From assembly GCA_016860845.1 (NCBI GenBank), contig BOKF01000002.1, forward strand, positions 62,001 to 126,000: a stretch of DNA of 64,000 nt, in the 5' to 3' direction. The notes under the pieces are model-generated. The model saw nothing but the letters and a program-made list of their open reading frames with translations. It was not told the DNA's origin and searched no databases. A program made the position numbers and the translations under genes. This document shows, one piece after another, positions 50,203-59,666 of this stretch. The first letter of the stretch is position 1. Every line of letters begins with the position of its first letter. The stretch comes from Chloroflexota bacterium. Its GTDB lineage: Bacteria > Chloroflexota > Anaerolineae > 4572-78 > J111.

Positions 50203-50263
50203 GCGGAAGGATGAAAAGGGGAAAGAGTCTTCATCCTTCATCCCTCATCCTTCATCCTTCCGC
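50203..50263. repeat. 13-bp inverted repeat of CATCCTTC units
   Basis: GCGGAAGGATGAA (50203-50215) and TTCATCCTTCCGC (50251-50263), with further CATCCTTCATCC copies between. It directly precedes, and may interrupt, the methyltransferase remnant. Confidence 0.65.
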
Positions 50264-50272
50264 TGGGGCTGG

Positions 50273-50470
50273 GCCGATGTCTGGAAAAAGGGATATTTTG
50301 CCTGGGAGTATAAAGGCAAGCACGCCGACCTCGACACAGCCTACCAGCAGTTGCTCCAATACCGGGAGGCTTTGCAGAACCCGCCCCTTCTGGTTGTCTC
50401 CGATATTGACTCCGTCGTTATCCATACCAACTTTACCAATACCATTAAACGGGTTGGACCCCTTATTGTT
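50273..50470 (+). pseudogene. Fragment of a large restriction-modification DNA methyltransferase
   Basis: About 65 codons read ADVWKKGYFAWEYKGKHADL, then DTAYQQLLQYREALQNPPLL and VVSDIDSVVIHTNFTNTIKR. This block is highly characteristic of the N-terminal nuclease-like part of type IIG/YeeA-like and related large DNA methyltransferases. The rest of the gene is absent: a repeat lies before it, and downstream the frame runs to 50566 with unrelated residues. It is a relic of a defence system replaced or deleted upstream of hemB. Confidence 0.7.
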
Positions 50471-50549
50471 TCTTTTTCAGATTATCTTCAATTGACTCGT
50501 TCAAAGATTAAAGCTACCATGAGGTTAACCACCTCGGAGGCAAAAACCG

Positions 50550-51548
50550 ATGCAAAACTTATCTAAACTATCTCCTACCTTCCCCGCGGCCCGGCCCCGC
50601 CGGCTGCGACAAAGCGCCGGGCTGCGCCGCCTGGTACGCCAGACCACGCTCACCCCGGCGGATTTCATCTATCCCATGTTCATTGTCCACGGCCAGAGTG
50701 TGCGCCACGAAGTCTCCTCGATGCCGGGCGTCTACCAGCAGTCGCCGGATCAACTCCCCGCCGAAGCCGCAGAACTGCGCCGGCTCGGTATCCCGGCAGT
50801 GATGCTCTTTGGACTGCCGGCGGAGAAAGACCCGCTGGGCCGGGAGAACTTTGCCGATGACGGCATCGTCCAGCAGGCGATTCGCACCCTGCGCCAGGCC
50901 GACCCGGAGTTGGTCATTATGACCGATGTCTGCATGTGCGAGTACACCGACCACGGCCACTGCGGGGTTGTCGAAGACGGGCAGATTTTGAACGACCCCA
51001 CCCTGGAGATTCTGAGCCAGGTAGCCGTATCGCACGCGCGGGCGGGCGGCCACGTGGTCGGGCCGAGCGCCATGATGGACGGCCAGGTGGGAGCCATCCG
51101 CCGGGCATTAGACGAAGCTGGGTTCCCCAACATGCCGATCATGGGCTACTCGGCCAAATTTGCCAGCGGTTTCTACGGCCCCTTCCGCGAGGCCGCCGAC
51201 AGTCCCCCGCAGTTCGGCGACCGCTCCACCTACCAAATGGACCCGGCCAACGGCCGCGAGGCGATGCGTGAAATTGCCCTGGATATCAGCGAGGGGGCCG
51301 ACATGATCATGGTCAAACCCGCTCTGCCCTACCTTGACATTATCCGCCAGGCTCGTGATGCCTTCCCCGACCTGCCCCTGGCCGCCTACAACGTCAGCGG
51401 CGAATACAGCATGCTCAAAGCCGCGGCCCGGCTGGGCTGGCTGGACGAAAAGCGCGTCGCCCTGGAAAGCTTGATTGCCATCAAACGGGCCGGGGCGGAT
51501 ATGATTTTGACCTACTGGGCCAAAGATGCGGCTCGCTGGTTAGGATAG
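50550..51548 (+). CDS. hemB: Porphobilinogen synthase (delta-aminolevulinate dehydratase)
   Basis: A 332-residue cytosolic enzyme joining two 5-aminolevulinate molecules to porphobilinogen in heme synthesis. [16 protein letters not shown] (about 129-144) holds the metal-binding cysteines of the zinc form; the Schiff-base lysines are in [15 protein letters not shown] (about 200-214) and [13 protein letters not shown] (about 250-262). Full length. GGAGG lies ~10 bases before the ATG. Only the methyltransferase relic lies upstream, so its original promoter region was probably rebuilt. hemL follows, separated by the GxxExxY cassette. Confidence 0.93.
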   Translation: MQNLSKLSPTFPAARPRRLRQSAGLRRLVRQTTLTPADFIYPMFIVHGQSVRHEVSSMPGVYQQSPDQLPAEAAELRRLGIPAVMLFGLPAEKDPLGRENFADDGIVQQAIRTLRQADPELVIMTDVCMCEYTDHGHCGVVEDGQILNDPTLEILSQVAVSHARAGGHVVGPSAMMDGQVGAIRRALDEAGFPNMPIMGYSAKFASGFYGPFREAADSPPQFGDRSTYQMDPANGREAMREIALDISEGADMIMVKPALPYLDIIRQARDAFPDLPLAAYNVSGEYSMLKAAARLGWLDEKRVALESLIAIKRAGADMILTYWAKDAARWLG

Positions 51549-51551
51549 GAA

Positions 51552-52023
51552 TCCACAGATACACACAGATTGACACAGATTTTTATAAGGTAGATGGAAG
51601 AGAGGATGGTAGAATACCCTGACAAAGAGCTGACCGAGAAGATTATCGGGGCGACTTTTGAGGTGCATAACACCTTGGGTATGGGGTTTTTGGAGAAGGT
51701 GTATCAATATGCTTTGGTCAAAGAATTAAAGCTGCAAGGGTTACGGGCTGAGCCAGAGGTGAAGATACCTGTTTATTACAAAGATGAGCTAGTCGGAGAT
51801 TATTCCACCGATATTTTGGTCGAGGGAAGAATTATTCTGGAATTGAAAGCTTTGAGTGCGCTAACGACCGAGCACGAAGCGCAACTACTGAACTACCTCA
51901 AAGCTACTGGCTTAAAAGTGGGCTTATTGATTAACTTCGGGACCAGTAGAGTCCAAATCAAACGCAAAATCTTATAAATATCCCCATTTATTTTATCTGT
52001 GTCCATCTGTGTTCATCTGTGGA
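51552..52023 (+). mobile_element. Putative mobile cassette: GxxExxY gene between 29-bp inverted repeats
   Basis: The left end (51552-51580) and the reverse complement of the right end (51995-52023) agree at 26 of 29 bases. Each end is three tandem units of the type ACACAGAT. The unit begins 3 bases after the hemB stop and ends just before the hemL ribosome site, so it sits exactly between two heme genes that would otherwise be adjacent. No transposase is encoded; the single gene inside is nuclease-like. No target-site duplication is evident. Confidence 0.6.
51594..51977 (+). CDS. GxxExxY-family protein, PD-(D/E)XK nuclease-like
   Basis: Encodes 127 residues. KIIGATFEVHNTLGMGFLEKVYQ contains the GxxExxY signature (GFLEKVY, about 33-39). 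The nuclease-like core follows: residues ~58-75 with the beta strand VKIPVYYKDELVGDYSTD (Asp) and IILELKALSALT (about 82-93), giving D-(n)-E-x-K. Members occur in multiple copies in many environmental genomes; their function is unsettled. ATG 51606, 12 bases later, is an alternative start. Its place between inverted repeats (51552-52023) suggests the gene moves with them. Confidence 0.82.
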   Translation: MEERMVEYPDKELTEKIIGATFEVHNTLGMGFLEKVYQYALVKELKLQGLRAEPEVKIPVYYKDELVGDYSTDILVEGRIILELKALSALTTEHEAQLLNYLKATGLKVGLLINFGTSRVQIKRKIL

Positions 52024-52040
52024 CCCAAAAAGGAGCAATA

Positions 52041-53333
52041 ATGAATTTTTCCAATTCCGAAAAACTCTTCGCCGCCGCGCAGAAGGTTATCCCCGGCGGG
52101 GTCAACTCACCGGTGCGGGCCTTCCGGGCGGTCGGCGGGCAGCCGCTGTTTATTGATCGGGCCGAAGGCCCCTACCTGTGGGACGCCGACGGCAATCGCT
52201 ATATTGACTACGTTCTCAGTTGGGGGCCGCTGATCTTGGGCCACGCCCACCCGGCTGTGGTCAAAGCCTTGCAGCGAGCGGTGGAGCGAGGCACCAGCTA
52301 CGGCGCGCCTACCGCCCTCGAAACCGAACTGGCCGAACTGGTCTGCGAGCTAGTCCCCTCCGCCGAGCAGGTCCGCTTTGTCAACTCCGGCACCGAAGCG
52401 ACCATGAGTGTGCTGCGGCTGGCCCGCGCCTTTACCCGGCGGGACAAAATCATCAAGCTCCAGGGCAACTATCACGGTCACGCCGACTTTTTGCTGGTCC
52501 AGGCTGGCTCCGGCGTGGCCACGTTGGGCCTGCCCGACAGCCCCGGCGTGCCTGCCGGCGCGACCCGCGACACTCTGACTGCGCCCTTCAACGACCTGGC
52601 CGCCATCGAAGCCCTGTTTAACGAGTATGGTGATGACATCGCCGGGATCATTTTAGAACCGGTCGCCGGGAACATCGGCTGCGTGCCGCCGATCGAGGGC
52701 TACCTGGCCGGACTGCGCCGCCTGTGCACTCAGCATAGCGCCCTGCTCATTTTTGATGAAGTGATGACCGGCTTTCGGGTGGCCCTGGGCGGCGCGCAGG
52801 CCTATTATGGCGTGACGCCCGATCTAACCGCCCTGGGCAAAGTCATCGGCGGCGGTCTGCCGGTTGGCGCGTATGCCGGGCGGCGTGAGATTATGCAGAC
52901 CGTTGCCCCGGCCGGGCCGATGTATCAGGCCGGCACCCTCAGCGGCAACCCTTTAGCCATGACTGCCGGCATTGAAACGCTCAAGGCCATCCGCGAGCCA
53001 GGTATATTCGACCGGCTGGTGGCCGGGGCCACCCAATTGTGCCAGGGCATCGGCGCAGCCGCCGAGGCCGCCGGAGTGCCTCTCTACCAGACCCAGGTGG
53101 GGACCATGTTCTGCGCCTTCTTCACCGACCAGCCGGTCGTCAATTGGGATACTGCCGCCAAAAGCGACACCCAACGCTATGCCCGTTTCTTCCAGGCCAT
53201 GCTGCGCCAGGGGGTCTACCTGGCCCCTTCGCAGTTTGAGTCAGGTTTCTTCTCCCTCGCCCACACCGACACGGTTGTAAAGTCAACCATTGCCGCCGCT
53301 CAAGCCGCTTTTCAAGAAATTGCGGACAAATAG
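52041..53333 (+). CDS. hemL: Glutamate-1-semialdehyde 2,1-aminomutase
   Basis: A 430-residue PLP enzyme making 5-aminolevulinate, the substrate of HemB, by the C5 pathway. [20 protein letters not shown] is the standard N-terminus; [17 protein letters not shown] (about 115-131) binds the PLP phosphate; [18 protein letters not shown] holds the PLP Asp, and [19 protein letters not shown] the Schiff-base Lys. The start at 52041 is set by AAGGAG; an upstream start is only repeat sequence. hemB-hemL is a common pairing. uspA follows after 19 bases. Confidence 0.93.
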   Translation: MNFSNSEKLFAAAQKVIPGGVNSPVRAFRAVGGQPLFIDRAEGPYLWDADGNRYIDYVLSWGPLILGHAHPAVVKALQRAVERGTSYGAPTALETELAELVCELVPSAEQVRFVNSGTEATMSVLRLARAFTRRDKIIKLQGNYHGHADFLLVQAGSGVATLGLPDSPGVPAGATRDTLTAPFNDLAAIEALFNEYGDDIAGIILEPVAGNIGCVPPIEGYLAGLRRLCTQHSALLIFDEVMTGFRVALGGAQAYYGVTPDLTALGKVIGGGLPVGAYAGRREIMQTVAPAGPMYQAGTLSGNPLAMTAGIETLKAIREPGIFDRLVAGATQLCQGIGAAAEAAGVPLYQTQVGTMFCAFFTDQPVVNWDTAAKSDTQRYARFFQAMLRQGVYLAPSQFESGFFSLAHTDTVVKSTIAAAQAAFQEIADK

Positions 53334-53352
53334 CAGGTTGCAGGAGGGAATT

Positions 53353-53772
53353 ATGTTCAAACGTATCATCGCGGCCATAGATGGCTCTGAGCACAGTTAT
53401 CGCGCCATGCAATATGCCAAGGGGCTGGCCGAATGTTTTGGGGCTGACCTGTATCTGGTTCATGCTTTTCCCCAAACATCTGATTTGCTGGGCTACGACG
53501 AGTACGAAAAGCTGGTCGCCCGGCGGGAGAGCGCCGGCCAGGAGATTTTGCAGCAAGCCCGCCAGGCATTGGGCGAAACCGGCGTTGCCGTTCATGAGGA
53601 ACTGTTGGAAGGGCCGGAAGCCGAGGCTATTTTGGCGGTCGCCGAAACCCGGCAGGCCGATTTGATTGTGATGGGCACGCGGGGTCTCAGCACGCTCCAG
53701 GGCTTGCTGCTGGGCAGTGTCAGCCACAAGGTCATCCGCCACGCTAAATGTCCCGTCACGTTGTGCCGCTAA
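53353..53772 (+). CDS. Universal stress protein, UspA family
   Basis: A 139-residue single-domain protein. FKRIIAAIDGSEHSYRAM is the first strand and loop; the ATP-binding signature G-x2-G-x9-G-S is complete in MGTRGLSTLQGLLLGSVSHKV (about 112-132). It probably binds ATP and acts in stress tolerance or as an adaptor. GGAGGG precedes the ATG. It may be read through from hemL; after it comes an inverted repeat. Confidence 0.88.
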   Translation: MFKRIIAAIDGSEHSYRAMQYAKGLAECFGADLYLVHAFPQTSDLLGYDEYEKLVARRESAGQEILQQARQALGETGVAVHEELLEGPEAEAILAVAETRQADLIVMGTRGLSTLQGLLLGSVSHKVIRHAKCPVTLCR

Positions 53773-53843
53773 ATAAACTTATACCCGTTAAGGATTGTCC
53801 GTAGAGCGTAGGGCGTAGAGCGGAAAGACGCTCCACACTCTAC

Positions 53844-53886
53844 TTATCTCGTTCCCAAACTGACGTGAAGCGTGGGAACGAGATAA
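53844..53886. repeat. 14-bp perfect inverted repeat, CTCGTTCCCA family
   Basis: TTATCTCGTTCCCA (53844-53857) and its exact complement (53873-53886). This sequence type is a frequent short interspersed repeat. It isolates uspA from the next promoter. Confidence 0.65.
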
Positions 53887-53917
53887 AAAAGGGACAGACC
53901 CTCCCCTCATTTTCCCA

Positions 53918-53946
53918 TTGTCTTCTTAAGCTAATCCTGTTATGAT
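53918..53946 (+). promoter_or_regulatory. Promoter of the STAND/acyltransferase-like/kinase cluster
   Basis: TTGTCT (53918-53923), exactly 17 bp, TATGAT (53941-53946). The transcript would start near 53953, ~60 bases before ATG 54013. Confidence 0.55.
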
Positions 53947-54012
53947 AACCTTAGTAGACATTTAACAATATTTAGAGATCATGTCTGTCTCTAGGAACAG
54001 GGGGAAGATGAC

Positions 54013-57000
54013 ATGGCCTCAACTCAGCTTGATCTTTCCACAACCACAGCGGCTGTCATTCAAGAAAATAGCGGCCAGATAGCCATCGGCCAGTATGTTG
54101 TGCAGATTGGCTCGATTCACGGCGGGGTGGTCAATGTGGCCATGCCGGAAGAGCAGGCCCACTGGCAGCCTCGCCTGGCCCCGGTGCTGCTGCGTCCGCG
54201 CCGCTTTAGCGGCCTGTTGGACCGGCAGGGAGAAACCGGGGCAGCCACAACGGCCGTCCACACGGCCCAACCCGTAGAGTTTTACGGCCCGCCCGGTTTA
54301 GGCAAAACGAGCCTGCTGCGCCACCTGGCTTACAATCTCCCCTTATCCTCCTGTAACGATGGCGTTGTTTACCTCTCCGCTCAGCAGCAGCCGCTTACGG
54401 ACCTGCTGCAATTCCTTTTTGAAGCTTTCTTCGAGAGCAATATCCCGGCCAAAGCAACCGAGGCTCAAATCCGGCACGGCTTGCAGGACAAGCAAGCCTT
54501 AATCCTGCTGGATGATGTAGACCTGGCTCGCCTGGAAGTGGAGACGGTGCTGGATGCTGCCCCTCACTGCGCCTTTATTTTTACCTCCGCCGAGCGCCGC
54601 TTATGGGGCGAAGGTCAGGTGCTGGCTTTAGCTGGCCTGCCCCTCGACGATGCCCTGGCGCTGCTGGAACGAGAAGTTGCCCGCCCGTTGAGCCAGGAGG
54701 AGCTGCCTGCAGCAAAGGAACTGTGCCAAATCCTGGCCGGTCACCCCCTCCGGCTGCTCCAGGTAGCCGCCCTGGCCCAGGAGCACGGCCACTCGCTGCT
54801 TGAGATAACGCAGCGATTGCAGCAAGCTGTTCCGGCCGAAGCGCTGACCCGCCAGCTTCTGGACCAGCTTTCTCCCCCGGAACGGCGGGTGCTGGGCACA
54901 CTGGCTCTTTTTGGCGGCGCGCCGCTCGGCCACGAACACGTTGCCGCCCTGACCGGCCTGCCCGATCCAACCCCGGTGATCGAATCTCTGTTACAGCGTA
55001 ACCTGATCCAGGCGCACAGCCCGCGCTACAGCCTCAGCGGCGACCTGGCCCAGCATTGGCCTTCTGCCTGGGATTTAACGCCTTTGGCCGAGCGTGCCCT
55101 CAATTATTTCACCCGGTGGGCCGAACAGGCCCAGTCAACCCCTGACCTTTTGCTGGAAGAAGCCGGGGCCATACGCCAGCTTCTCGCCTGGGCGGTCGAG
55201 ACCCAACGCTGGCCGGAAACGCTCCGCCTGGTGCGGGTCATCGAAGGCGCTTTCAGCTTGAGCGGGCGTTGGGCCGCCTGGGCCGAAATCCTGCAAAACG
55301 GCTTACAGGCCGCCGAGGCGCTCGGCGACCGGGCCGCCAAAGCCTGGGCCTGGCACCAACTTGGCAGCCGCGCCCTCTGCCTGGACGACAAGGTGGCCGC
55401 TCGAACTGCCCTGAGCCGGGCGCTCCGCCTGCGCGAAACATTGGGCGACTACGCCGGCGCTGACATCACCCGCCACAACTTAAATCTGCTGCTGGGATCC
55501 CCACCGCCGCCGCAATCTCCGTCCGCGCCGCCCGCCCCCAACGGAACGCCAGGCACACCCTGGCCCTTGCTTGGCCTGATTGGCTTCTCTTTGTTATTAC
55601 TGTTGGCTGTGGCGGGTTGGCTGGCCTCGACCTTGTTGGCCTCACCCACCCGTCCGGCAGCGGTTCAGAACGGCCCGCCTACGCTGACCCGCGTCTCTCA
55701 GGTTAGCTTCGTCCCCACGGCTACCTTCACCCCAATCCTCGCTGTACCTACCACCCCCCCGGCCACTTTCACCCCTACCCTGCCACTCCCAACCGACACG
55801 CCCACGCCGCCACCCACTTCCACCGCTACTGCCTCCCCCACGCTCTCGCCAACCCCCACCTTCACCGCCTCCCCCACCCCTATCCCCACCTTTACCCCGA
55901 CCGCCACCTCGACGCCGTCCTCTACTCCGACCGCTACACCCAGACCGGTGGCCCTGTTGGATCCCATGGATTTGAATTTTGGCCCCATGCGGGTGGCCGA
56001 AACCAGTCGAGCCGAAACAATCCGTTTGGCTAACACCGGCGGAGGGTGGCTAACCGTCACCAATATCTTTCTTGAAGGCAACGCGGCGAATGACTATCTG
56101 CTTGACTCCGGCAACTGCCTGGCCCGATCCAGCCTTCCGGCCAACAGCAGTTGTATAATTAATCTGCGCTTTAGACCTACTGCTACCGGGGAGCGCCGCG
56201 CCAGCCTGACCATCCTGAGCAACAGCCTTGACAGCCCAAACAGCGTCTTTCTTACTGGTTTTGGCCTCGGCGACCCGGCCGTCAATCTCAATCCTAATGC
56301 GTTGGATTGGGGAGAGCAGCCCATCGGCAGTGCTGGCGAAGCCCAAACGGTGCATGTGACCAATGTCGGCCAGGGCGATCTGACGATTAACAGCATCAAC
56401 CTGGGCGGAACCCACCTTGATGATTTTACGTTTGAAGAAGGCTGCGCCAATTTTGTGCTGCGCCCCGGCGATAGCTGCCTGATCAGCGTCCGCTTTACGC
56501 CCCGCTCGGCCGGCCCGCGTACCGCCGAACTGACCCTGATGGACAACGCGCCTGACACGCCCCAACACCTGCCCCTGCGCGGCGTTGGAGCGGTCACCCA
56601 ACCGGACCTGGTCGTTAGCGCCCTGGATTTTAATGGGCCTGCCCAGATCAACCGGAGGAGCGGCGAGATTGAAGTCCCCATTCGCCTGGCAGTTAGAAAC
56701 CAGGGCAGTGCCGAGGCCGTTATCTTTAAAGTCTCAACCGACTATACCGGTCCGAATGGGACTTTTGTGGTTGCCTTTACCGTTCCGGGTCAAAACAACA
56801 TCTGGTATCCCTATACCAACGCCCCGCTGCCCCCAGGCGGCGAGGTCGTCTTTGCCGGTGTAGTGACCTTCTCGGCCAATATGCAAGGGCAAAATGTCTC
56901 GCTCACCGGACTGACCGACAGTTGCAGCGGCGACGAGTTTATGCCACCGACCTGCCGCGTCGAAGAGAGCCGCGAAGACAATAACCTGTCTCAGCCCATC

Positions 57001-57042
57001 TCGCTGATGCTGCCTACTCCGCCGCCGCCTGTTATAGAATAA
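54013..57042 (+). CDS. Membrane STAND ATPase with extracellular HYDIN-like and CARDB-like domains
   Basis: A 1009-residue protein of unusual design. Residues ~19-42 form a short beta-rich motif, GQIAIGQYVVQIGSIHGG, shared with the kinase at 59667. A STAND-type ATPase follows: Walker A EFYGPPGLGKTSLL (about 89-102), Walker B ALILLDDVD (about 160-168), TSAERR sensor, then winged-helix and TPR-like helices (~270-500). One membrane helix (about 519-541) crosses to the outside; a long Thr/Pro linker (~560-645) precedes two HYDIN/ASPM-type Ig folds (LNFGPMRVAETSRAETIRLAN, LDWGEQPIGSAGEAQTVHV, ~650-860) and a CARDB-like fold (~865-1000). Such a layout could couple an outside signal to ATP-driven assembly inside. 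No lipidation signal. Confidence 0.75.
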   Translation: MASTQLDLSTTTAAVIQENSGQIAIGQYVVQIGSIHGGVVNVAMPEEQAHWQPRLAPVLLRPRRFSGLLDRQGETGAATTAVHTAQPVEFYGPPGLGKTSLLRHLAYNLPLSSCNDGVVYLSAQQQPLTDLLQFLFEAFFESNIPAKATEAQIRHGLQDKQALILLDDVDLARLEVETVLDAAPHCAFIFTSAERRLWGEGQVLALAGLPLDDALALLEREVARPLSQEELPAAKELCQILAGHPLRLLQVAALAQEHGHSLLEITQRLQQAVPAEALTRQLLDQLSPPERRVLGTLALFGGAPLGHEHVAALTGLPDPTPVIESLLQRNLIQAHSPRYSLSGDLAQHWPSAWDLTPLAERALNYFTRWAEQAQSTPDLLLEEAGAIRQLLAWAVETQRWPETLRLVRVIEGAFSLSGRWAAWAEILQNGLQAAEALGDRAAKAWAWHQLGSRALCLDDKVAARTALSRALRLRETLGDYAGADITRHNLNLLLGSPPPPQSPSAPPAPNGTPGTPWPLLGLIGFSLLLLLAVAGWLASTLLASPTRPAAVQNGPPTLTRVSQVSFVPTATFTPILAVPTTPPATFTPTLPLPTDTPTPPPTSTATASPTLSPTPTFTASPTPIPTFTPTATSTPSSTPTATPRPVALLDPMDLNFGPMRVAETSRAETIRLANTGGGWLTVTNIFLEGNAANDYLLDSGNCLARSSLPANSSCIINLRFRPTATGERRASLTILSNSLDSPNSVFLTGFGLGDPAVNLNPNALDWGEQPIGSAGEAQTVHVTNVGQGDLTINSINLGGTHLDDFTFEEGCANFVLRPGDSCLISVRFTPRSAGPRTAELTLMDNAPDTPQHLPLRGVGAVTQPDLVVSALDFNGPAQINRRSGEIEVPIRLAVRNQGSAEAVIFKVSTDYTGPNGTFVVAFTVPGQNNIWYPYTNAPLPPGGEVVFAGVVTFSANMQGQNVSLTGLTDSCSGDEFMPPTCRVEESREDNNLSQPISLMLPTPPPPVIE

Positions 57043-57065
57043 GCAAAGCGTAGGAAGGAAACCCT

Positions 57066-59555
57066 GTGGAAACGCGCCAATCTGACCAGAAAATTTCACC
57101 CAAAGCGGGTTATAGCGCTGGCCGATCAGGCTTGTCTGAGATCCCAGCCCAGCTTGCTCAAGCCTCCCTTAAAGCGGCCCATGATCTTAGAACTGTCGCC
57201 CAGTTATCTCAATTGTCCATTCCGGCGGTTTCCCGCCTCTCTTTGCCGGTGCTGGATGTTGTGGTGGAGCAGGTAGCCCGGCTGGCGCCGGCCGGCAACG
57301 TGCTCGGAATGATCCTGAGCGGCTTGTCTCGTCTGCCGGAACGCCGTCCGCCGCCCAAAACAATCCGACGCGATCTTAATCTGCTCTTCAAAGGGGTTGA
57401 ACAGACGCTGGACGCAGCCGTTTTTACCGCCTTTTTTGCCGGACCGGCGGCGGTGATCGGGGCTTATCAGGGGCTGCTTAAATTGGCCGGTAAAGACCCG
57501 GCGGAGGCTTTCCCGGAAGGAACCTGGCAGTTCTACGTCGAATATGCAGCGCGTGAAGATACCGCTCGCCATGCCAATGAAACACACGGCTTCGACACCT
57601 TCCTGCGCCGGCAGGGGCTTCAACTCAGCGCCGTTGACCGGGTCACTGCCCAGGTCATGGCCGCCATCTACTGCCTGCACCAGTACGATGCCCTGTTAGC
57701 CAACGAGTGGCGCGAGCGGGTCTATACCCGTCTGCTCACGGAAATCACCCAAACCCAGCCCAATGCCGCCCGCTATGCGCAGCTCTACAGCCAATGGGAA
57801 AAGCAGCGGCCCTACGGCCGGAGTCCGGCCGGCTTCACCCGCCAGGCCTATCCCGCGTTTCGCCGTGACCGTTTTGATCAATATCTGGGCGAGGCGCTGG
57901 GCGTCCTGGAAACCGACCTGCGCGATCAATGGCAGCAGGCCGTACACCAGGCCGAAGCGGAAGAGTTGCCCGCTTATCAACAGCAAATGTCCATTCTGGC
58001 TTACCTTGACCCCGGCCCTTACGGCGAAATCCGAACGCCCATTCCCTTGACCAAAGCCTGCATTGGCCTGATCCATCAGAATTGTTATTTCTTTATTCCG
58101 GCCTGTTTCCCTGGCTCCGAGCGCCCCGCCGACATTCAGGCCGTCCGGGCGATGGTCGCCTCGATCCTGGCCCAAACCGAGCCTGACCCCAAAGGCCGGC
58201 TCCCCCTGTCTTTGGCTCAAATCAAGCGGTCAGCCTGGCCCGATCTGCGCCGGAAGTTGGATCAGGCCCTCGTCCAGGAATTGGACCGGCTGCGCTTTGC
58301 GCCGATTCTGATCAACTGCGACCGGCAGTCCCGTCACGGGCTCCTGGCCGAACTGCGCCAGGCGGAACGCGGCCGGGGCGACCACGCCTTGACTTTGTTT
58401 GATACCGGCGAAACGATGATTTTTGACCAGTCCCATATCTTTTTTGATGGCGCCTGGGGCGCGGCGCTGGCCGAAATCATTACCCAGGAGGCCCTCTCCT
58501 GGGCCAATCACCTGGCCGAGATGGCCCCCAGCCCCGCGCCGGATACACCCCGGTCGCCGCAAATGCTGCGCTTTCATCTTCAGCCCGCCGATTTGGCTCT
58601 GCTCCAGCAAGCCCCGCGGGTGACCGTTGAGGTCGGGGCTGAAACAGAGGCTCTTGAATTGAAGGCGATGGTCAATTTGCGCCGGCTCTTCAAGCGGCGC
58701 AACGACCTGCTCAAGTTGACCATCAACGATCTCCTGATTCTCTACCGGGCCATCCATACCTTCACCTACCAGCCGGATTCCGAATTGACCCGCGAGTTGG
58801 AAGAATTGGCCGGCCAGCCAGCCACCCGTCCGGCGGCGCTGGCGGCGCTGGAAGCCCTCCATAGCACCGACCCGGTCAATCCAACCATCTTTATTCCGAT
58901 AGATGCCAGCCAGCGAGCGCCGCGAGACCGGCTCTACCCCATCACTTTTGAAGCGCCTTTAACCCAGTTGGACTTCCTGGGGCTGCACCGGCAGGTGCTG
59001 GCCGCCTGGGATGCCTGCCGACAGGCTAACGTTACCTCCGGCCCGATCTATGATGAGTTTGACCGGCTTCGGCGGGAATATCTGGCGATGCTGGCCGGTT
59101 TTGGCGCAATTTTAGGCCAGGCCAAGCAGTTTGGTCTGGCCGGGCAAAGTTTGAGCACCGGGGCGATTAAACTGCTGGCTCACTTTCCTGCCCCGCTACA
59201 GCAGATGTTAGAAAGGGTTCCAGGGAGTTTTGATCTCCTGAGTGATCTACTCAAGGGCCGGGAAGTATTCTCTAACGTCGGGGCGGTGGTCCCGAGCAGT
59301 ACCCTCACCCGCTTTATTTCGGCCAAAGACGACAACGACAAAAAAAGCCTGGTCTGGGGGGTGATCAGCGACGCCCAGGGCGTCATGCGGCTCAGCCTGC
59401 GCGATTTCCGGCCTCACGTGGCCCTGCTGGCAGCCTGCGGGCACAAAGACCTAGCCAGCCGCCTGGCTCAACATTATGTAGATACCTATGCGCAAGGATT
59501 AAATCAATTCATTCGCGAATTACGCCAGATTACCCAGGCGAGCCGTGAAAATTAA
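57066..59555 (+). CDS. Large protein with features of the HxxxDG acyltransferase superfamily
   Basis: An 829-residue soluble protein, GTG start with AGGAA upstream, 23 bases after the STAND gene. No close family is recognised, but several landmarks of CoA-dependent acyltransferases (carnitine acyltransferase, condensation and wax-synthase-like domains) occur in the right order: MIFDQSHIFFDGAWGAALAE with H457-x3-D461-G462, VNLRRLFKRRN, then LTINDLLILYRAI (N554-D555) and VFSNVGAVVPSS (S736-N737). The N-terminal ~300 residues are helical; residues ~1-30 are low-complexity. If correct, the enzyme moves an acyl group to an unknown acceptor. This assignment is inference and could be wrong. Confidence 0.5.
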   Translation: METRQSDQKISPKAGYSAGRSGLSEIPAQLAQASLKAAHDLRTVAQLSQLSIPAVSRLSLPVLDVVVEQVARLAPAGNVLGMILSGLSRLPERRPPPKTIRRDLNLLFKGVEQTLDAAVFTAFFAGPAAVIGAYQGLLKLAGKDPAEAFPEGTWQFYVEYAAREDTARHANETHGFDTFLRRQGLQLSAVDRVTAQVMAAIYCLHQYDALLANEWRERVYTRLLTEITQTQPNAARYAQLYSQWEKQRPYGRSPAGFTRQAYPAFRRDRFDQYLGEALGVLETDLRDQWQQAVHQAEAEELPAYQQQMSILAYLDPGPYGEIRTPIPLTKACIGLIHQNCYFFIPACFPGSERPADIQAVRAMVASILAQTEPDPKGRLPLSLAQIKRSAWPDLRRKLDQALVQELDRLRFAPILINCDRQSRHGLLAELRQAERGRGDHALTLFDTGETMIFDQSHIFFDGAWGAALAEIITQEALSWANHLAEMAPSPAPDTPRSPQMLRFHLQPADLALLQQAPRVTVEVGAETEALELKAMVNLRRLFKRRNDLLKLTINDLLILYRAIHTFTYQPDSELTRELEELAGQPATRPAALAALEALHSTDPVNPTIFIPIDASQRAPRDRLYPITFEAPLTQLDFLGLHRQVLAAWDACRQANVTSGPIYDEFDRLRREYLAMLAGFGAILGQAKQFGLAGQSLSTGAIKLLAHFPAPLQQMLERVPGSFDLLSDLLKGREVFSNVGAVVPSSTLTRFISAKDDNDKKSLVWGVISDAQGVMRLSLRDFRPHVALLAACGHKDLASRLAQHYVDTYAQGLNQFIRELRQITQASREN

Positions 59556-59586
59556 CAGAAGCGATTATCGGGAATAACGGGTTTTT

Positions 59587-59635
59587 GACAAGATTAACAG
59601 GATTAAAAGAAATTTTCATCTTGTAAATCCTGTCT
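59587..59635. repeat. ACAAGATTAACAGGATT inverted repeat
   Basis: GACAAGATTAACAGGATT faces ATCTTGTAAATCCTGTC, members of the family at 38579-38632. It lies between the 829-residue gene and the kinase gene and may act as a weak end or a stabilising hairpin within one message. Confidence 0.6.
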
Positions 59636-59666
59636 GGTTTTTATTTCTGATAAACTCTGGAGTGTT

